Shown: positions 47,012 to 55,853, counted from the first letter of the stretch. The stretch is DNA of 64,000 bases from Cohnella kolymensis (GCF_000829465.1 NZ_JXAL01000033.1:124001-188000); one strand, 5' to 3'. Made by a program: numbers and translations. Notes: generated by a model not told the origin, from the sequence alone.

Positions 47012-47740
47012 ATGAGTCCACGTCATTTGACTTTTCGTATCTTCCGTTATAATCCGGACACTCCTAAACATCCGCCTTCGATTCAATCCTACGAGCTGCA
47101 AGAAGAAACGGGAATGACACTGTTCATCGTACTGAATAAAATCCGGGAAGAACAGGATCCCTCATTGAAATTCGATTTTGTTTGCCGGGCAGGCATATGC
47201 GGCTCTTGCGGCATGCTGATCAATGGACGGCCTACACTTGCATGCAAGACATTGACCAGAGATTTGCCGGCGGAAATTTCTCTTATGCCGCTCCCTGTAT
47301 TTAAGCTTCTTGGAGATTTGTCGGTAGATACCGGCATGTGGTTCCGGGATGTGTCTCTGCGAACGGAAGCTTGGGTACATACGGGGAAAACCTTTAACCC
47401 GAATGAGCAAGAAGAAAGAATGGACAATGAAACCGCATTAAACATATACGAAGTGGAAAGGTGCATCGAATGCGGTTGTTGTATCGGAGGGTGCGCGACC
47501 GCCAACATCAAACCCGATTTTATCGGCGCGGCGGGTGTCAACCGCGTATCCAGATTCATGATCGATCCCCGTGATGAAAGAGATGAACAGGAATACTTCG
47601 AAGTCGTAGGTTCTGAGGATGGAATTTTCGGCTGCGTCGGCCTGATGGCCTGTGACGATAATTGCCCGATCGGCATCCCCTTGCAAGGCCAACTGGCTTA
47701 TGTCCGCAGGAAAATGGCGGTCGCCGGTTGGAAACGGTAA
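47012..47740 (+). CDS. frdB: fumarate reductase iron-sulfur subunit
   Basis: 242 residues. [2Fe-2S] ligands are in FVCRAGICGSCGM and the Cys of TLACKT; [4Fe-4S] and [3Fe-4S] ligands are in RCIECGCCIGGC, IFGCVGLMACDDNCP, the same pattern as W. succinogenes FrdB. It carries electrons from the membrane haems to the flavin. It follows frdA by 22 nt and precedes a terminator at 47809. The gene order frdC-frdA-frdB matches the Wolinella frdCAB operon. Confidence 0.92.
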   Translation: MSPRHLTFRIFRYNPDTPKHPPSIQSYELQEETGMTLFIVLNKIREEQDPSLKFDFVCRAGICGSCGMLINGRPTLACKTLTRDLPAEISLMPLPVFKLLGDLSVDTGMWFRDVSLRTEAWVHTGKTFNPNEQEERMDNETALNIYEVERCIECGCCIGGCATANIKPDFIGAAGVNRVSRFMIDPRDERDEQEYFEVVGSEDGIFGCVGLMACDDNCPIGIPLQGQLAYVRRKMAVAGWKR

Positions 47741-47808
47741 CACCTCCACTCTCTCTTTTTTTTCGATTGGCTCTGTTTAACTTAATTGTTGTTTTTCATC
47801 AAATTAAG

Positions 47809-47843
47809 AAGCGTATTCGGAATTTCTCGAGTACGCTTTTTTT
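47809..47843 (+). terminator. terminator of the frdCAB operon
   Basis: AAGCGTA, 16-nt loop (with a weaker inner pairing), TACGCTT, followed by TTTTTT. It lies 68 nt after the frdB stop. Confidence 0.8.
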
Positions 47844-47881
47844 CGAGCGACTAATAATCAATAATCGCCCCCATAAATGAA

Positions 47882-48409
47882 TTACTTTTTCATCTTAGAA
47901 TATATATTAACATCATAAACTTTGTCATTTTGATACATATAGTTTCTCAAAATACCTTCTTTTTCAAATCCTTGTTTCAATAATAATTGATTAGAAGCTT
48001 CGTTCTCTATAAATACTACAGCCCCTATTCGAGTAAGTCCTAACTTATCAAATCCATATTCTAAAATTCTTTGTAATGCTTCAGATGTATAACCCATTCT
48101 CCAAACGTTTGGATGAATATCATAACCAATTTCTGCACGCTTATGAGCTGGCGACCAAAGATTAAAACCAATTGTTCCTACTAAGCCTTTACTGTCTTTT
48201 TTTTCGATACCCCAACGTATACCTCTTTTTTCCGTAAAATTCTTTGAAAAAGCATCTATCAAATTCTCAGCTTGTTCTAACTTTTCAAAAGTTTTCATAC
48301 CGTAATGTCGTGTTACATTGTCATTTGAAAAGTAAGAAAAGATACTATCTGCATCTTCTCTGTGGATTTCTCTTAAAATAAGTCGTTCAGTTTCTAATGT
48401 TGGAATCAA
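47882..48409 (-). CDS. GNAT acetyltransferase, unusually AT-rich gene
   Basis: 175 residues of the RimJ/RimL branch (LILREIHREDADSIFSYF; EIGYDIHPNVWRMGYTSEAL; NEASNQLLLKQGFEKEGILRNYM). I use TTG 48409 as the start, 7 nt after GGGAG. The gene is visibly richer in A+T than its neighbours and uses AAA, AAT and ATT heavily, suggesting acquisition by transfer. Acceptor unknown. Neighbouring genes are also acetyltransferases (48426). Confidence 0.85.
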   Translation of the reverse strand: MIPTLETERLILREIHREDADSIFSYFSNDNVTRHYGMKTFEKLEQAENLIDAFSKNFTEKRGIRWGIEKKDSKGLVGTIGFNLWSPAHKRAEIGYDIHPNVWRMGYTSEALQRILEYGFDKLGLTRIGAVVFIENEASNQLLLKQGFEKEGILRNYMYQNDKVYDVNIYSKMKK

Positions 48410-48425
48410 TGATTTTCTCCCGCCT

Positions 48426-49247
48426 TTACAGATGATACGTATAGTAATCTTGTGCATGTACAACTTTGAATCCAACTGATTCATATAACCCTAAAGCATG
48501 GTCATTTTTCGTTTCGACTTCCAAATGCACCGAATGACCGGCTGCGCTTTGCTCTTTTATGACTCGGCGCAGCACTTTTCTGCCGATTCCTTTGCCTCTG
48601 TGCTCCGGCAAAATGGAAAATCCATATATCCACGCTTGCCCGTCTTCTTGATCCACACGAATCTTCCCTACCGTTTCTTCGCTCACATCAATCATAAACA
48701 TATCGGTGTCTTCATCTCCGTCGATCATGCTTTCTATCGCTTGGGCATCATCTTCGTCCAGACCGAACGCTGTAACATTTAAAAGTACACGCAAGTCAAA
48801 ATCATCCGCGTTTGCTTGACGCAGAACAATGCCTTCTACTTCTTCAAGAGACCTTTCCTGCCACTTCATTTGATGCTCTGAAAAACCATATTCAGCACCT
48901 TGTTTCTTCAAAAAAGCCTTTGCTGGATCCGATCCCGCAGGTGCGTTCAATAAGATTTTCTTGTATCCGTTTTGTTTGACTGCTTCCATTCCTTGCTGGA
49001 ACAATCGCTGGAAACGTCCCTTCCGTCGTGCACTTGGTTTCACCATGCCGCATACTTCAACTGTCGAACCGAAAGCATACAAACCTAAAAACGCTACAAG
49101 TTCTTCATTTTCATAATGAAGAAAATCCAGCTGATTCGTTTCGCGTTTTCTTAGCATTTCCCAGTTCAGTTTCAGTTGTAAATGATCATGAGTTTCGCAC
49201 TCTTTTTGCAGTTGTTCAATATCTTGCAATTGCTTTGTCGTTAACAT
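48426..49247 (-). CDS. two-domain GNAT acetyltransferase
   Basis: 273 residues with two GNAT lobes: the first (about 30-125) with MVKPSARRKGRFQRLF, the second (about 150-273) with YGFSILPEHRGKGIGRKVLR, the canonical acetyl-CoA loop Q/R-x-x-G-x-G/A. The acceptor is unknown. The ATG at 49247 has GGGGGAT at about 6-11 nt; upstream in-frame ATGs have none. Confidence 0.85.
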   Translation of the reverse strand: MLTTKQLQDIEQLQKECETHDHLQLKLNWEMLRKRETNQLDFLHYENEELVAFLGLYAFGSTVEVCGMVKPSARRKGRFQRLFQQGMEAVKQNGYKKILLNAPAGSDPAKAFLKKQGAEYGFSEHQMKWQERSLEEVEGIVLRQANADDFDLRVLLNVTAFGLDEDDAQAIESMIDGDEDTDMFMIDVSEETVGKIRVDQEDGQAWIYGFSILPEHRGKGIGRKVLRRVIKEQSAAGHSVHLEVETKNDHALGLYESVGFKVVHAQDYYTYHL

Positions 49248-49260
49248 AGTAATCCCCCTT

Positions 49261-49323
49261 ATCATTTTTAAACTGCATATTATACAATCGCGCATAGGTA
49301 CCATTGAATGCCATCAATTCATC
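49261..49323 (-). pseudogene. remnant of an ABC transporter C-terminus
   Basis: A 21-codon stretch in the reading frame before the acetyltransferase start gives DELMAFNGTYARLYNMQFKN, the extreme C-terminal helix of MsbA-type ABC exporter ATPases (usually THDELLxxNGxYARLYxxQF). No Walker motifs precede it; the upstream sequence is non-coding. Probably what is left of a lost transporter gene, or a chance match. Confidence 0.45.
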
Positions 49324-49403
49324 AATTTTCACGTCCTTAAGCAATATTCTCTGGAAAAGCTGAGAGTTGTCTGACCGTACAAGGAAAAATGGGCATAAAA
49401 ATA

Positions 49404-49439
49404 CCGTAGACCAACAACCCTCTAGGTTGCTATCTACGG
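49404..49439. other. hairpin of unknown role
   Basis: CCGTAGA (49404-49410) pairs with TCTACGG (49433-49439), with an inner CAAC/GTTG arm. On the minus strand it is followed by TATTTTTATG, so it may be a second terminator behind the terpene cyclase gene. The surrounding 49324-49688 contains no gene. Confidence 0.4.
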
Positions 49440-49447
49440 ACAACATC

Positions 49448-49472
49448 AAAAACACGAGCTTAGTGTCGTGTT
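49448..49472 (-). terminator. Rho-independent terminator for sqhC
   Basis: Minus strand: AACACGA, 8-nt loop, TCGTGTT followed by TTTG with T tract. Lies about 215 nt past the sqhC stop; the intervening region shows no ORF of note. Confidence 0.65.
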
Positions 49473-49688
49473 ACGTCCCTTAATAAGCATTCCACTATGA
49501 AAGGTTATCGATAAATACCCATATTCAGTTCTAGTCCTCAGTCACCTGTACATTTGTTTTCATTGCCAAAACTCCTCTCAACCGGAAAATATTGACCTTT
49601 AATGCCTCTTACACATCTATGGTATTCCTTGAGAATATATGTGTCAATCAAGAAAGATCCCAGGCGGAAAAATAGCAATCCATAAGAG

Positions 49689-51545
49689 TCACACACAATA
49701 CTTGTTTTTATAATGACTCAGCGCAAGAAGCGGCCAAATGTAACGATAGCTATGATAATGCGAATAAAAAATACCCGGAAGCCCTGCGCCCGTAGGATAT
49801 GCGGTGCGCCAATTCTCTTCGTGCAAAAGGCTTATTAATCTCTGCACGCCTTTGTTCATTTCGGGGACCGGTGAAGCATGTACGGCTATAAGCGCGTCAA
49901 GCGCCCAAGCCGTCTGTGAAGGTGTGCTCTCTCCAAGTGGTGTATAGTGCATCATGCGATCGCTTTTGCAGGATTCTCCCCATCCTCCGTCGGCATTTTG
50001 GACGGTTAAAAGCCATCTTGTACCCTTGCGTACGGCTGAATTGTCCCCGTTAACTCCTACTGATGTCAAACCCGTCAATGCGGCCCAAGTGCCGTAGATG
50101 TAGCATACTCCCCAGCGCCCATACCATGATCCATCCTTTTCTTGCCGGTTGGTCAGCCAGTCGGTACCCTTACGAATGAAAGAGTGGCGACTTCCAAGTC
50201 CAGCGGAGTTTCCCAAGAATTCCAACGTTCTGCCTGTCAAATCCGCCGTTGAAGGGTCGATTGCCGCTGACTTGGCTTCCTTCATGGGCAGCAAGGTGAG
50301 CAGCTCTTGATCCGTATTTTTCTCGAAAGCCGGCCAGCCGCCATCATCGTTCTGCATCGACAACACCCAATTTAATCCCCGGTTCCAAGCTTGCCGATAC
50401 GATGTATCCGCCGCCGTTCTATTCTTGATTGCTCTCAAGGCCGCGGTCGTATCGTCAACATCCGGATTGAGCGTGTTGGAATCCGAAAATCCCCAGCCGC
50501 CGGGAATCGTCTTCGGATTACGGATCTTCCAATCGCCGAACTTGCGGTGCTGCTTGGATAAAATATAGGATGTGGAAGCGCGAATCACTTGACCATCGAC
50601 CGGCACTCCCGCTTCCTGCAAAGCGTGGCTCAGCAGCGCCGTGTCCCATACGGTGGATGGCGAATTCTGCAGGAAAATCTGTTGTCCGCTTCTGCACAGC
50701 ATCGATCTCAGACCTTGAACAGCATTACTGATAGTGGGATGGCGCTTGTCATAGCCGATCGAGAGCAAGGCAAATATCATCAAGATCGTACAAGTGGCAT
50801 AGCTGTAAAAGGTTCCGTCAGGCTCAATCCTTTCCAGCATGAATCTCTCCGCTCTCTTTATCGCGTCCGCATGCAGTTGTCGGGGGATGCCGGCAAAATT
50901 GCCAATACGATCATCGAAGAATCCGACAGCATTCCCTGAGCGGTTCACCTTCAGTTCGGACAAATCGGGTGTGAGGTTTGTTCGGATGGAGAATTGGCGA
51001 TCCGCGAGCACAAGAATAGGAACGATATGCACGCGTGCAAATCCGGAGAAATCGAAAATACTGATGGGAAAAGATGAGGGGAGCAGTATAAATTCGAGAG
51101 GGATCATGTGAGATGGATGCCAGGGATACTGACCTGTCGCAGCTAGTATCACTCTGGTAAGTACGCCGCTTATGTTTTGAAGGCCGCCTTTGGAAAGAAT
51201 GAACTTTTTGGCTTTGGCCAGAGGAGGATCCGATTCACGGTTATAGCCGGAATATAGAAGAGAATAGTAACATTCCACGGTAGCGGACAAGTTCCCCTCA
51301 TCCTCATCCGGATAAACTCTCCAAGAACCATCGGCGTGCTGGGCTGCGAGCAGCCGGTCGCGCAACCGCCGAATCAGAGGTTCGTCCGCGATTTCCAACG
51401 TTCTAAGCACAATAATCATGTACGCATCGGTCGATACTGCGTTTTCGAAACAGAATCTCCAAGTCCCGTCCTCCGCCTGCAAGCCTGACAATTGATCCGC
51501 CAATCGTCCGATCTCCTCACCCAGTCGGTCGCCGCAAACGTTCAA
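49689..51545 (-). CDS. sqhC: squalene-hopene cyclase family protein (SqhC type)
   Basis: 618 residues resembling B. subtilis SqhC throughout. Catalytic motif DVDDT (Asp362-Thr366) initiates protonation; QW-type repeats include QNDDGGWPAF, QEKDGSWYGRW and QNADGGWGES. SqhC cyclises C35 tetraprenyl-beta-curcumene to sesquarterpenes (baciterpenol, sporulene), spore-membrane lipids, and can also act on squalene. The start is TTG 51545 with GGGG about 10 nt upstream; no closer ATG fits. Regulation is not visible. A divergent membrane protein gene starts at 51711; the 165 bases between show no clear promoter boxes. Confidence 0.92.
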   Translation of the reverse strand: MNVCGDRLGEEIGRLADQLSGLQAEDGTWRFCFENAVSTDAYMIIVLRTLEIADEPLIRRLRDRLLAAQHADGSWRVYPDEDEGNLSATVECYYSLLYSGYNRESDPPLAKAKKFILSKGGLQNISGVLTRVILAATGQYPWHPSHMIPLEFILLPSSFPISIFDFSGFARVHIVPILVLADRQFSIRTNLTPDLSELKVNRSGNAVGFFDDRIGNFAGIPRQLHADAIKRAERFMLERIEPDGTFYSYATCTILMIFALLSIGYDKRHPTISNAVQGLRSMLCRSGQQIFLQNSPSTVWDTALLSHALQEAGVPVDGQVIRASTSYILSKQHRKFGDWKIRNPKTIPGGWGFSDSNTLNPDVDDTTAALRAIKNRTAADTSYRQAWNRGLNWVLSMQNDDGGWPAFEKNTDQELLTLLPMKEAKSAAIDPSTADLTGRTLEFLGNSAGLGSRHSFIRKGTDWLTNRQEKDGSWYGRWGVCYIYGTWAALTGLTSVGVNGDNSAVRKGTRWLLTVQNADGGWGESCKSDRMMHYTPLGESTPSQTAWALDALIAVHASPVPEMNKGVQRLISLLHEENWRTAYPTGAGLPGIFYSHYHSYRYIWPLLALSHYKNKYCV

Positions 51546-51710
51546 TCGCCGTCATCCCCTTCCTGCTTCGCGATGAGAAAATCCGCTCTATTCTTATCAA
51601 TATATTGCCGGCTGATGAACTTTTGTCATATCGGTTAAATTGTCCATACTCCGGAACCGCTTCGCTAATATGATGTACGTAATCAACATCGTATTGCCGG
51701 AGGTGGAGAA

Positions 51711-52655
51711 TTGGACAGCATCAGTCATCTGACGATAGGAAGCACATTAGCCGGGCTTTTAACCAATATTCCGGAGATTTCCAGCCATCATGAATTCATC
51801 TTACCTATCACGGTATCGTGCATCGTCGGATCAATGGCACCGGATTTGGATGTGATGACAAGGCTTAAGCCTGAGCTCTATTTGCGATACCACAGGGGAG
51901 CAAGCCATTCGATTTTTCTTTTTCCTTTATGGAGCCTGCTCGTGACCGGTTTGCTGAGTGCATGCTGGACGAATATCCCTTTTCTCTTATTATGGCTTTC
52001 GGTATCCGTGGGCTATTGTATTCACATCGCGCTTGATTTGTTGAACAGTTACGGCACGCAGATCGCCTACCCCTTTCGACCGGACAGGAAGGGATATCAT
52101 ATTTTACCGTTGTTCGATCCCGTACTGTGGACGGCTCATGTGGTGTGTGCTTTAATCTGGCTGCAACAAGGGCTGGGAAGCGGTTATCCGTTTCTGTTTC
52201 TTTATGCAGGAAGCGCAGTCTACATTGGGATACGATTCTATCTCCGGACAAAAATCAAAAAACAGCTGGAATCGACGCATTCGTCCGGTCAGGTACTTAT
52301 TTTTCCGACATTTTCCCTATTCAGATGGTCGATTGTCATTGTTCGAGCGAATGCCGTTCATGCGGGAGTTTGGCGTTTCGGGAACCTCATTTGGCAGTCT
52401 CCTATCCACTTGGGCGATGTCGGCGACCGCCATATCAAGTGTTCGGAGCAAACAGATACCGTAAAGATATTGAAGAATTTCAGTCCGTTTTTAGTGGCTC
52501 TAAAAATAACCCATCCTGACGGCGTGAAAGTCACATGGTTTGATCTGCGTTACCTTGAAAGAGCGAACTACTGTCTCATGGCTTGTGTTCTCATGAATCA
52601 AGATTTCACCGTCCGGCGGTCTTACATCGGCTGGTTCAAGCCGGAGGCGCAGTGA
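51711..52655 (+). CDS. DUF457 inner-membrane metal-dependent hydrolase-like protein
   Basis: 314 residues. The N-terminal part MDSISHLTIGSTLAG and APDLDVMTR ... RYHRGASHSIFLFP are the family metal motifs (HDHxR-like), with several membrane helices, as in B. subtilis YfhP and E. coli YdjM. The cytoplasmic C-terminus is beta-rich. The start is TTG 51711, about 5-7 nt after GGAGGTG. Stop and start of the next gene overlap as TGATG. Confidence 0.85.
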   Translation: MDSISHLTIGSTLAGLLTNIPEISSHHEFILPITVSCIVGSMAPDLDVMTRLKPELYLRYHRGASHSIFLFPLWSLLVTGLLSACWTNIPFLLLWLSVSVGYCIHIALDLLNSYGTQIAYPFRPDRKGYHILPLFDPVLWTAHVVCALIWLQQGLGSGYPFLFLYAGSAVYIGIRFYLRTKIKKQLESTHSSGQVLIFPTFSLFRWSIVIVRANAVHAGVWRFGNLIWQSPIHLGDVGDRHIKCSEQTDTVKILKNFSPFLVALKITHPDGVKVTWFDLRYLERANYCLMACVLMNQDFTVRRSYIGWFKPEAQ

Positions 52656-53260
52656 TGCTTAATTATTTAGCTTTAGGCGATTCGATCACTTATGGTCAGA
52701 ATGCAAGTTCCAGCTCAAGAGCGTATCCTTCGAGAGTTACCGCAATGCTAAGATTAAAGGGAATTCAGGCAAAACTACGCGTGCTTGCTCAACCCAGCTG
52801 GACTAGTTCTGACCTCGCGGAAGAGATCTATACCGATCCTTCGCTTCTTAGTTCTGCTAATGTAATTACGGTATGGATCGGCGGAAATGATCTGATTCAA
52901 GGGATGATGAACCGGTTCAAAAGAAGGCTCGATATGATACTTGGAATGGCCCGTATAATGGGAGTTAAACATATCGTCTGCTGCACCCAATACAATCCAT
53001 TCCCAAATAGCGCAATTGCGGTGAATACCATTGGCAGCATGAATCAAGTGATTATTGCGTCCGCGACTACGAATCGATGTCTAGTCGCCCAAGTGGATCG
53101 GTGGGTTTCAGGTAACGAACACCGTTTAATAGACGGATACAAGGGCGGGCATGCCGAGGATGCTTTACGCGGTTTCGCACCGGTACATCCTAATGATCAA
53201 GGACATGAACTTATTGCGACTAGGCTGTTCTCCTCTATTTATCCGTTGATTCGCCGGTAA
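52655..53260 (+). CDS. SGNH/GDSL-family hydrolase
   Basis: 201 residues. Block I GDSITYG (catalytic Ser), block III GGND, block V VHPNDQGH (Asp and His), so a lipase/esterase-type serine hydrolase without a signal peptide. The ATG at 52655 overlaps the stop of the DUF457 gene (TGATG) and follows GGAGG. The family acts on lipids, polysaccharide esters and thioesters. Confidence 0.88.
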   Translation: MLNYLALGDSITYGQNASSSSRAYPSRVTAMLRLKGIQAKLRVLAQPSWTSSDLAEEIYTDPSLLSSANVITVWIGGNDLIQGMMNRFKRRLDMILGMARIMGVKHIVCCTQYNPFPNSAIAVNTIGSMNQVIIASATTNRCLVAQVDRWVSGNEHRLIDGYKGGHAEDALRGFAPVHPNDQGHELIATRLFSSIYPLIRR

Positions 53261-53292
53261 TTTTAAAAAATAAGGTTCGTCCTCATAAGAAA

Positions 53293-53355
53293 ACTCCCCT
53301 CCTGTCGACAAGTTAGGCTTATCTTACGATGCCTTTTTGCCGCCATTAGGGGAGT
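53293..53355. repeat. long inverted repeat of unknown origin
   Basis: ACTCCCCT (53293-53300) and AGGGGAGT (53348-53355) are perfect complements 47 nt apart. On the minus strand the second arm is followed by TTTCTT, so it could act as a terminator of the 5'-nucleotidase gene, but the loop is far too long for a simple one. It may be a structured RNA or a mobile-element scar; the loop has no known motif. Confidence 0.45.
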
Positions 53356-53384
53356 AGCAGTTAATTAATGCTAACCAAGTTCAT

Positions 53385-55025
53385 TTACTGTATTGCGACC
53401 GGAGCAGCAACTTTTTCTATGCGGCCTTCCACTTTATAATCAAATGGTTTCGGCAGCGTTCTTACATAATCAACAGTTGCCGTTAAATCTTCCGGACCTA
53501 CTTCTAGATTTTTACCCAGCGTGCCGATACCATACTTTAAATTACCATACATATAATTATTCACAACAACGTTATAATCTTTCGTTTTATCAATCTTGCT
53601 TCCATCCGGTAAAAAGACGTCTACGACTTGGCCTGTTTTGGCAGTGCCGTCATAGGTGAATGTGTATTTAAAGCCGGAGATGTGAAAATCAAGGCCTCTG
53701 TCTGTAATCTGGTTGTTCAGCACAGTTTCTAAATCAGCACCGGTTAACGTTACTTTATTTAGCACGTTGCCGAACGGCTGAATCGCAAACAAATCGCCGA
53801 ATGTAACCGTCCCCGCCGGAAGATCTGCCCGTACTCCGCCGCCGTTCATAAGGGCAAAGTCAGCATCCATCGCCTTCTTCATGCCGTCTGCAATCAAATT
53901 ACCGAGCGCCACATCACCGAGCTGTGCTGCTGCAGAAGGATATCCTTTAACCAGTTCAGAAGCGGACTCACCGACAACTTCCGCTTTGATCGGCGCTATT
54001 AAGTCTATATACTTTTTCATGATGGATGAAACTGCAGGGTCAGGCGTGTAATCTTTTTGATACACAGTTACGATTTCAGCTTGTTTACTTACAATTTCAC
54101 CTGTTTTAGGATCCAGTTCAAGATCTACATCAGAGAAAGCCGAGCCATAGGAGTAGGCTTGAACGATGAGCTTGTTGTCCACCACTTTATTTACTTTCAC
54201 ATGGTTATGGGCCGAGAAGATGACATCCACTTCGTCATCTACCCTCTCCGCAATATCCGTTGCATCGTATAGATCTGTTTTGCCATACTGAATAGCCGGG
54301 TTGTGAGCAAGCACAACGATCGCTTCGACACCGTCATCCTTTAACTTTTTCGCGTATTTATTAATTGCTTCCACTTCATCCGTAATTTTAAGCGTTTCGT
54401 TTCCTTTTCTGACAATCATATTCGGCGTTTCCTGTGTCACAACACCGATGAATCCAATCTCTGCATCTCCAACTTCTTTAATAACATATGGTTTCGTAAT
54501 TAATTTACCTGTTGCCGTGTCGAACGCATTAGCCGCAACGATCGGGAAATTCATTCCATCATAATCCGGTGTACCTTTTGGATGCTCCCCGCCTTTGATC
54601 ATACGGCGAAGTTCAGCAATGCCTTCATCAAACTCGTGATTTCCTAGACCGCCTACATCGAAGCCCATAGATTCCATAACCTCTACCGTAGGCTCGTCCT
54701 GAAATAGTGCGGAGATCAAGGGACTGCCGCCTATCATATCACCGGCATGTACAAGAAGCGTATTCGGATTCTGTGATTCACGTTGTCTCATAGCAGCTGC
54801 CGTATATTCCATGCTCCCAGCCAGTACGTCTTGACCATTAAGCTTCAACTTTGTGACTGTATCAAGCTGACCGTGTAAATCGTTTAATCCTAGTAATTGC
54901 ACTTTTATATTTTCCTTAGGCTTTGTTGCATGGATAGGACTAGAAAACATGGGGATAGAAAGAAGACTTGCAGCAAGAATAGCGGTTAATGTCTTTTTTG
55001 TAGAGGAGACAATTCCTTTGTTCAT
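53385..55025 (-). CDS. secreted 5'-nucleotidase/metallophosphoesterase
   Basis: 546 residues: a signal peptide (about 1-33), a metallophosphatase domain (GLNDLHG, HAGDMIGGS, GNHEFDEG, SAHNH) and a C-terminal 5'-nucleotidase domain (LGNLIADG, NGGGVRADLP). It releases phosphate from extracellular nucleotides, a UshA/YfkN-like role. The ATG follows GAAGGGTGAT. The promoter holds four PhoP-like boxes at 11-bp spacing (55102-55140), so it is probably a phosphate-starvation gene. Confidence 0.9.
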   Translation of the reverse strand: MNKGIVSSTKKTLTAILAASLLSIPMFSSPIHATKPKENIKVQLLGLNDLHGQLDTVTKLKLNGQDVLAGSMEYTAAAMRQRESQNPNTLLVHAGDMIGGSPLISALFQDEPTVEVMESMGFDVGGLGNHEFDEGIAELRRMIKGGEHPKGTPDYDGMNFPIVAANAFDTATGKLITKPYVIKEVGDAEIGFIGVVTQETPNMIVRKGNETLKITDEVEAINKYAKKLKDDGVEAIVVLAHNPAIQYGKTDLYDATDIAERVDDEVDVIFSAHNHVKVNKVVDNKLIVQAYSYGSAFSDVDLELDPKTGEIVSKQAEIVTVYQKDYTPDPAVSSIMKKYIDLIAPIKAEVVGESASELVKGYPSAAAQLGDVALGNLIADGMKKAMDADFALMNGGGVRADLPAGTVTFGDLFAIQPFGNVLNKVTLTGADLETVLNNQITDRGLDFHISGFKYTFTYDGTAKTGQVVDVFLPDGSKIDKTKDYNVVVNNYMYGNLKYGIGTLGKNLEVGPEDLTATVDYVRTLPKPFDYKVEGRIEKVAAPVAIQ

Positions 55026-55086
55026 AGTATCACCCTTCTAATTAGTTTAGCAGACTCAATAAGCAATCCATTAAGACTCCCACCGT

Positions 55087-55140
55087 ATTATACAGATATA
55101 GATTTGAATAAGTGTTTGAGTAGTGTAAAAAGTTTGTTAA
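55087..55140 (-). promoter_or_regulatory. PhoP-box promoter of the 5'-nucleotidase gene
   Basis: Four hexamers at exactly 11-bp spacing, read on the minus strand: TTAACA (55135-55140), TTTACA (55124-55129), CAAACA (55113-55118) and TCAAAT (55102-55107). The first two match the TT(A/T/C)ACA PhoP core repeat; the last two are weaker. -10 TATAAT lies at 55087-55092, 9 bp further down, the geometry of B. subtilis Pho-regulated promoters. No strong -35 is needed there. Confidence 0.7.
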
Positions 55141-55152
55141 TTCTTGCAAAAC

Positions 55153-55176
55153 AAAAAAGCCACTCCCCAGAGTGGC
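55153..55176 (-). terminator. Rho-independent terminator of the alpha/beta hydrolase gene
   Basis: Minus strand: GCCACTC, 4-nt loop, GAGTGGC, then TTTTTT. Follows the stop at 55236. Confidence 0.88.
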
Positions 55177-55235
55177 ATCAACATATGAGAGAGCGGGCTT
55201 CGATGAATCTAGTCTCCTTTTGACACAACTGCCAG

Positions 55236-55853
55236 CTATTTGGTACTTAAGAAACGGTTAGACGCTTCCACTATTGATTTCAAGATATCTAACGAATGAT
55301 GTAAATCCTCAACCTCTAATCCATGGTCGGCATCTTCTACTTTTAACAATTGTGTATTTGGAAATCCTGCCACTTGTTGAATCTCCTTCTCCGCAAAAAG
55401 TTGATCCTTTGTTCCGCAAACAACCAATCCACCGAACTTTTCGATCAAAGGAATTGATGATTGGAGTGGTGTCAAAAACACATGTCTTATCGATCTGTCC
55501 GAGAATAATTCAGCAGTTTTCCCCGCTATATAAGTTCCAAGACTCTTGCTGACAAAAACAACATTGTCGTATTTGTTTATGATCTGTTGTATCGAGTTGT
55601 AGCATTCTTGTATGACATTATCCACCTGTGACTGGTCCAATGTTGTTCTTGCACTTTGATAACCGTATTCAAGCATCAAGAGATCGTATCCTGTCGCAAA
55701 GGCTGATCTGCTGGTATAGTACAGAAGCGGCAGCTCGCACGAGTAATTCTGTCCAGGGAAAAAGACAGCAACAGAGGTGTTACTATTAGTGACGTGTTTA
55801 TGAGTAATATCTCTGCCCCAAGCCGAAGGCAATATGATCTTGTTAACTTGCAT
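55236..55853 (-). CDS. small alpha/beta hydrolase
   Basis: 205 residues. VAVFFPGQNYSCE and nucleophile elbow SKSLG (Ser), acid in VCGTKDQLFAE and His in DADHGLEV suggest a compact alpha/beta hydrolase (dienelactone hydrolase/YqiA-like). The substrate is unknown. ATG 55853 follows AGAGGTG about 7 nt upstream. Confidence 0.82.
   Translation of the reverse strand: MQVNKIILPSAWGRDITHKHVTNSNTSVAVFFPGQNYSCELPLLYYTSRSAFATGYDLLMLEYGYQSARTTLDQSQVDNVIQECYNSIQQIINKYDNVVFVSKSLGTYIAGKTAELFSDRSIRHVFLTPLQSSIPLIEKFGGLVVCGTKDQLFAEKEIQQVAGFPNTQLLKVEDADHGLEVEDLHHSLDILKSIVEASNRFLSTK

Noticed and set aside
53270-53300. A CUUAUGAGGACGAAC stretch that recalls the hammerhead ribozyme core on the minus strand.
   Set aside because: The invariant CUGAUGA is changed (U for G) and no stem II or suitable stem III can be folded.
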